From assembly GCA_964523005.1 (NCBI GenBank), contig CAZFZL010000097.1:1-5892 (forward strand): a DNA stretch of 5,892 bases, in the 5' to 3' direction. Below the pieces are notes generated by a model. That model was not told the DNA's origin. It saw only the letters and a list, made by a program, of their open reading frames with translations, and ran no database searches. Position 1 is the first letter of the stretch. Every line of letters begins with the position of its first letter. This DNA comes from UMGS1307 sp964523005 (lineage in GTDB: Bacteria > Bacillota > Clostridia > Oscillospirales > CAG-382). Shown piece by piece: positions 5,617 to 5,892 of the stretch. Position numbers and translations under genes: made by a program.

Positions 5617-5892
5617 ATGCAGCATAAACTCAAGGGAAGCTTTATACAGAATTGGTACTGCAAGGGCTTTGACGATAAACGCTGGGAACGTGAATTCGCC
5701 GAAATGAAAAAATGCGGCATGGATATGCTTATAATCGGTGAAGCGGATTTTGCACTCACGAAACGCATCATCTCTCAGGCGGCAGCGAACGACTGCAGTG
5801 TCGTCCTCTCGACCGGCGACTTTTCGGCATGGTGGAAGGGCGGCGGACTTACGCATGAGATCGTCGACTACTATACAGCGCGCATCGCCATG
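5617..5892 (+). CDS. DUF4434-like putative glycoside-hydrolase-type TIM-barrel protein (N-terminal part)
   Basis: The frame stays open from ATG 5617 to the last base, showing 92 N-terminal residues. The opening resembles DUF4434 proteins, predicted TIM-barrel enzymes related to glycoside hydrolases with no firmly established reaction: LKGSFIQNWYCKGFDD, then a helix WEREFAEMKKCGMDMLIIG (strand 1, helix 1, strand 2), then a helix from about 48 and SVVLSTGDFSAWWKGG, with the aromatic pair often found near the barrel mouth. There is no signal peptide, so the protein should be cytoplasmic unless export signals are unusual. It has its own strong promoter and GGAAGGA site and is transcribed away from spoIIID. 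Catalytic acids cannot be judged because the rest of the barrel is outside the window. The family call comes from recognising the N-terminal pattern; another barrel family with the same opening is possible. Confidence 0.65.
   Translation, partial: MQHKLKGSFIQNWYCKGFDDKRWEREFAEMKKCGMDMLIIGEADFALTKRIISQAAANDCSVVLSTGDFSAWWKGGGLTHEIVDYYTARIAM

Noticed and set aside
5484..5856. Minus-strand open frames over the start of the DUF4434-like gene
   Set aside because: They are shadows of the rightward coding frame: no ribosome binding sites, no family resemblance, and they cover the strong rightward promoter.

Overview
The window looks like a piece of chromosome from a spore-forming, monoderm Firmicute of the class Clostridia, most likely an Oscillospiraceae/Ruminococcaceae-type gut bacterium. 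The evidence is: a SpoIIID-like sporulation regulator; an FtsK/SpoIIIE motor of Gram-positive architecture; a single-chain (dimeric-type) glycyl-tRNA synthetase; purine-rich AAAGGAG/GGAAGGA ribosome binding sites; and a surface protein ending in an NPPTGD sorting-type tail, which is common in that group. The taxon is inferred from these features, with no database support.

Layout, left to right. Positions 1-195 hold the 3' end of an undecaprenyl-diphosphatase gene (uppP/bacA type). Positions 258-2906 hold a complete FtsK/SpoIIIE DNA translocase. After a 50-nt gap comes a complete glyS (2957-4357). These three genes all read rightward with short gaps and no visible terminator between them. They look like an ordinary housekeeping stretch: lipid-carrier recycling for the wall, chromosome segregation, and translation.

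The right third is accessory in character. At 4429-4457 there is a sigma-A promoter with both hexamers at consensus (TTGACA, 17 nt, TATAAT) and a small inverted repeat filling its spacer. It drives a monocistronic 226-residue secreted protein (4493-5173) with one F5/8 type C (discoidin/CBM32-like) domain and a C-terminal anchor. This unit ends in a 12-bp-stem terminator that lies partly inside the 3' end of the convergent gene, a spoIIID homologue on the minus strand (5207-5470). Divergent from spoIIID, a second strong promoter (TTGACA, 17 nt, TGGTACAAT) drives a DUF4434-like putative glycoside-hydrolase-type TIM-barrel protein. That gene starts at 5617 and runs off the window.

The discoidin-domain protein and the DUF4434-like protein both suggest carbohydrate handling, but they are separately transcribed with a sporulation regulator between them, so joint function is only a possibility. 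I found no RNA genes, CRISPR arrays, insertion sequences or prophage genes. No stretch over 300 bases lacks a gene. Nothing here clearly amounts to an undescribed system. The points most worth a second look are the surface-protein unit with its promoter/operator, the terminator shared with spoIIID, and the isolated, divergent spoIIID itself.
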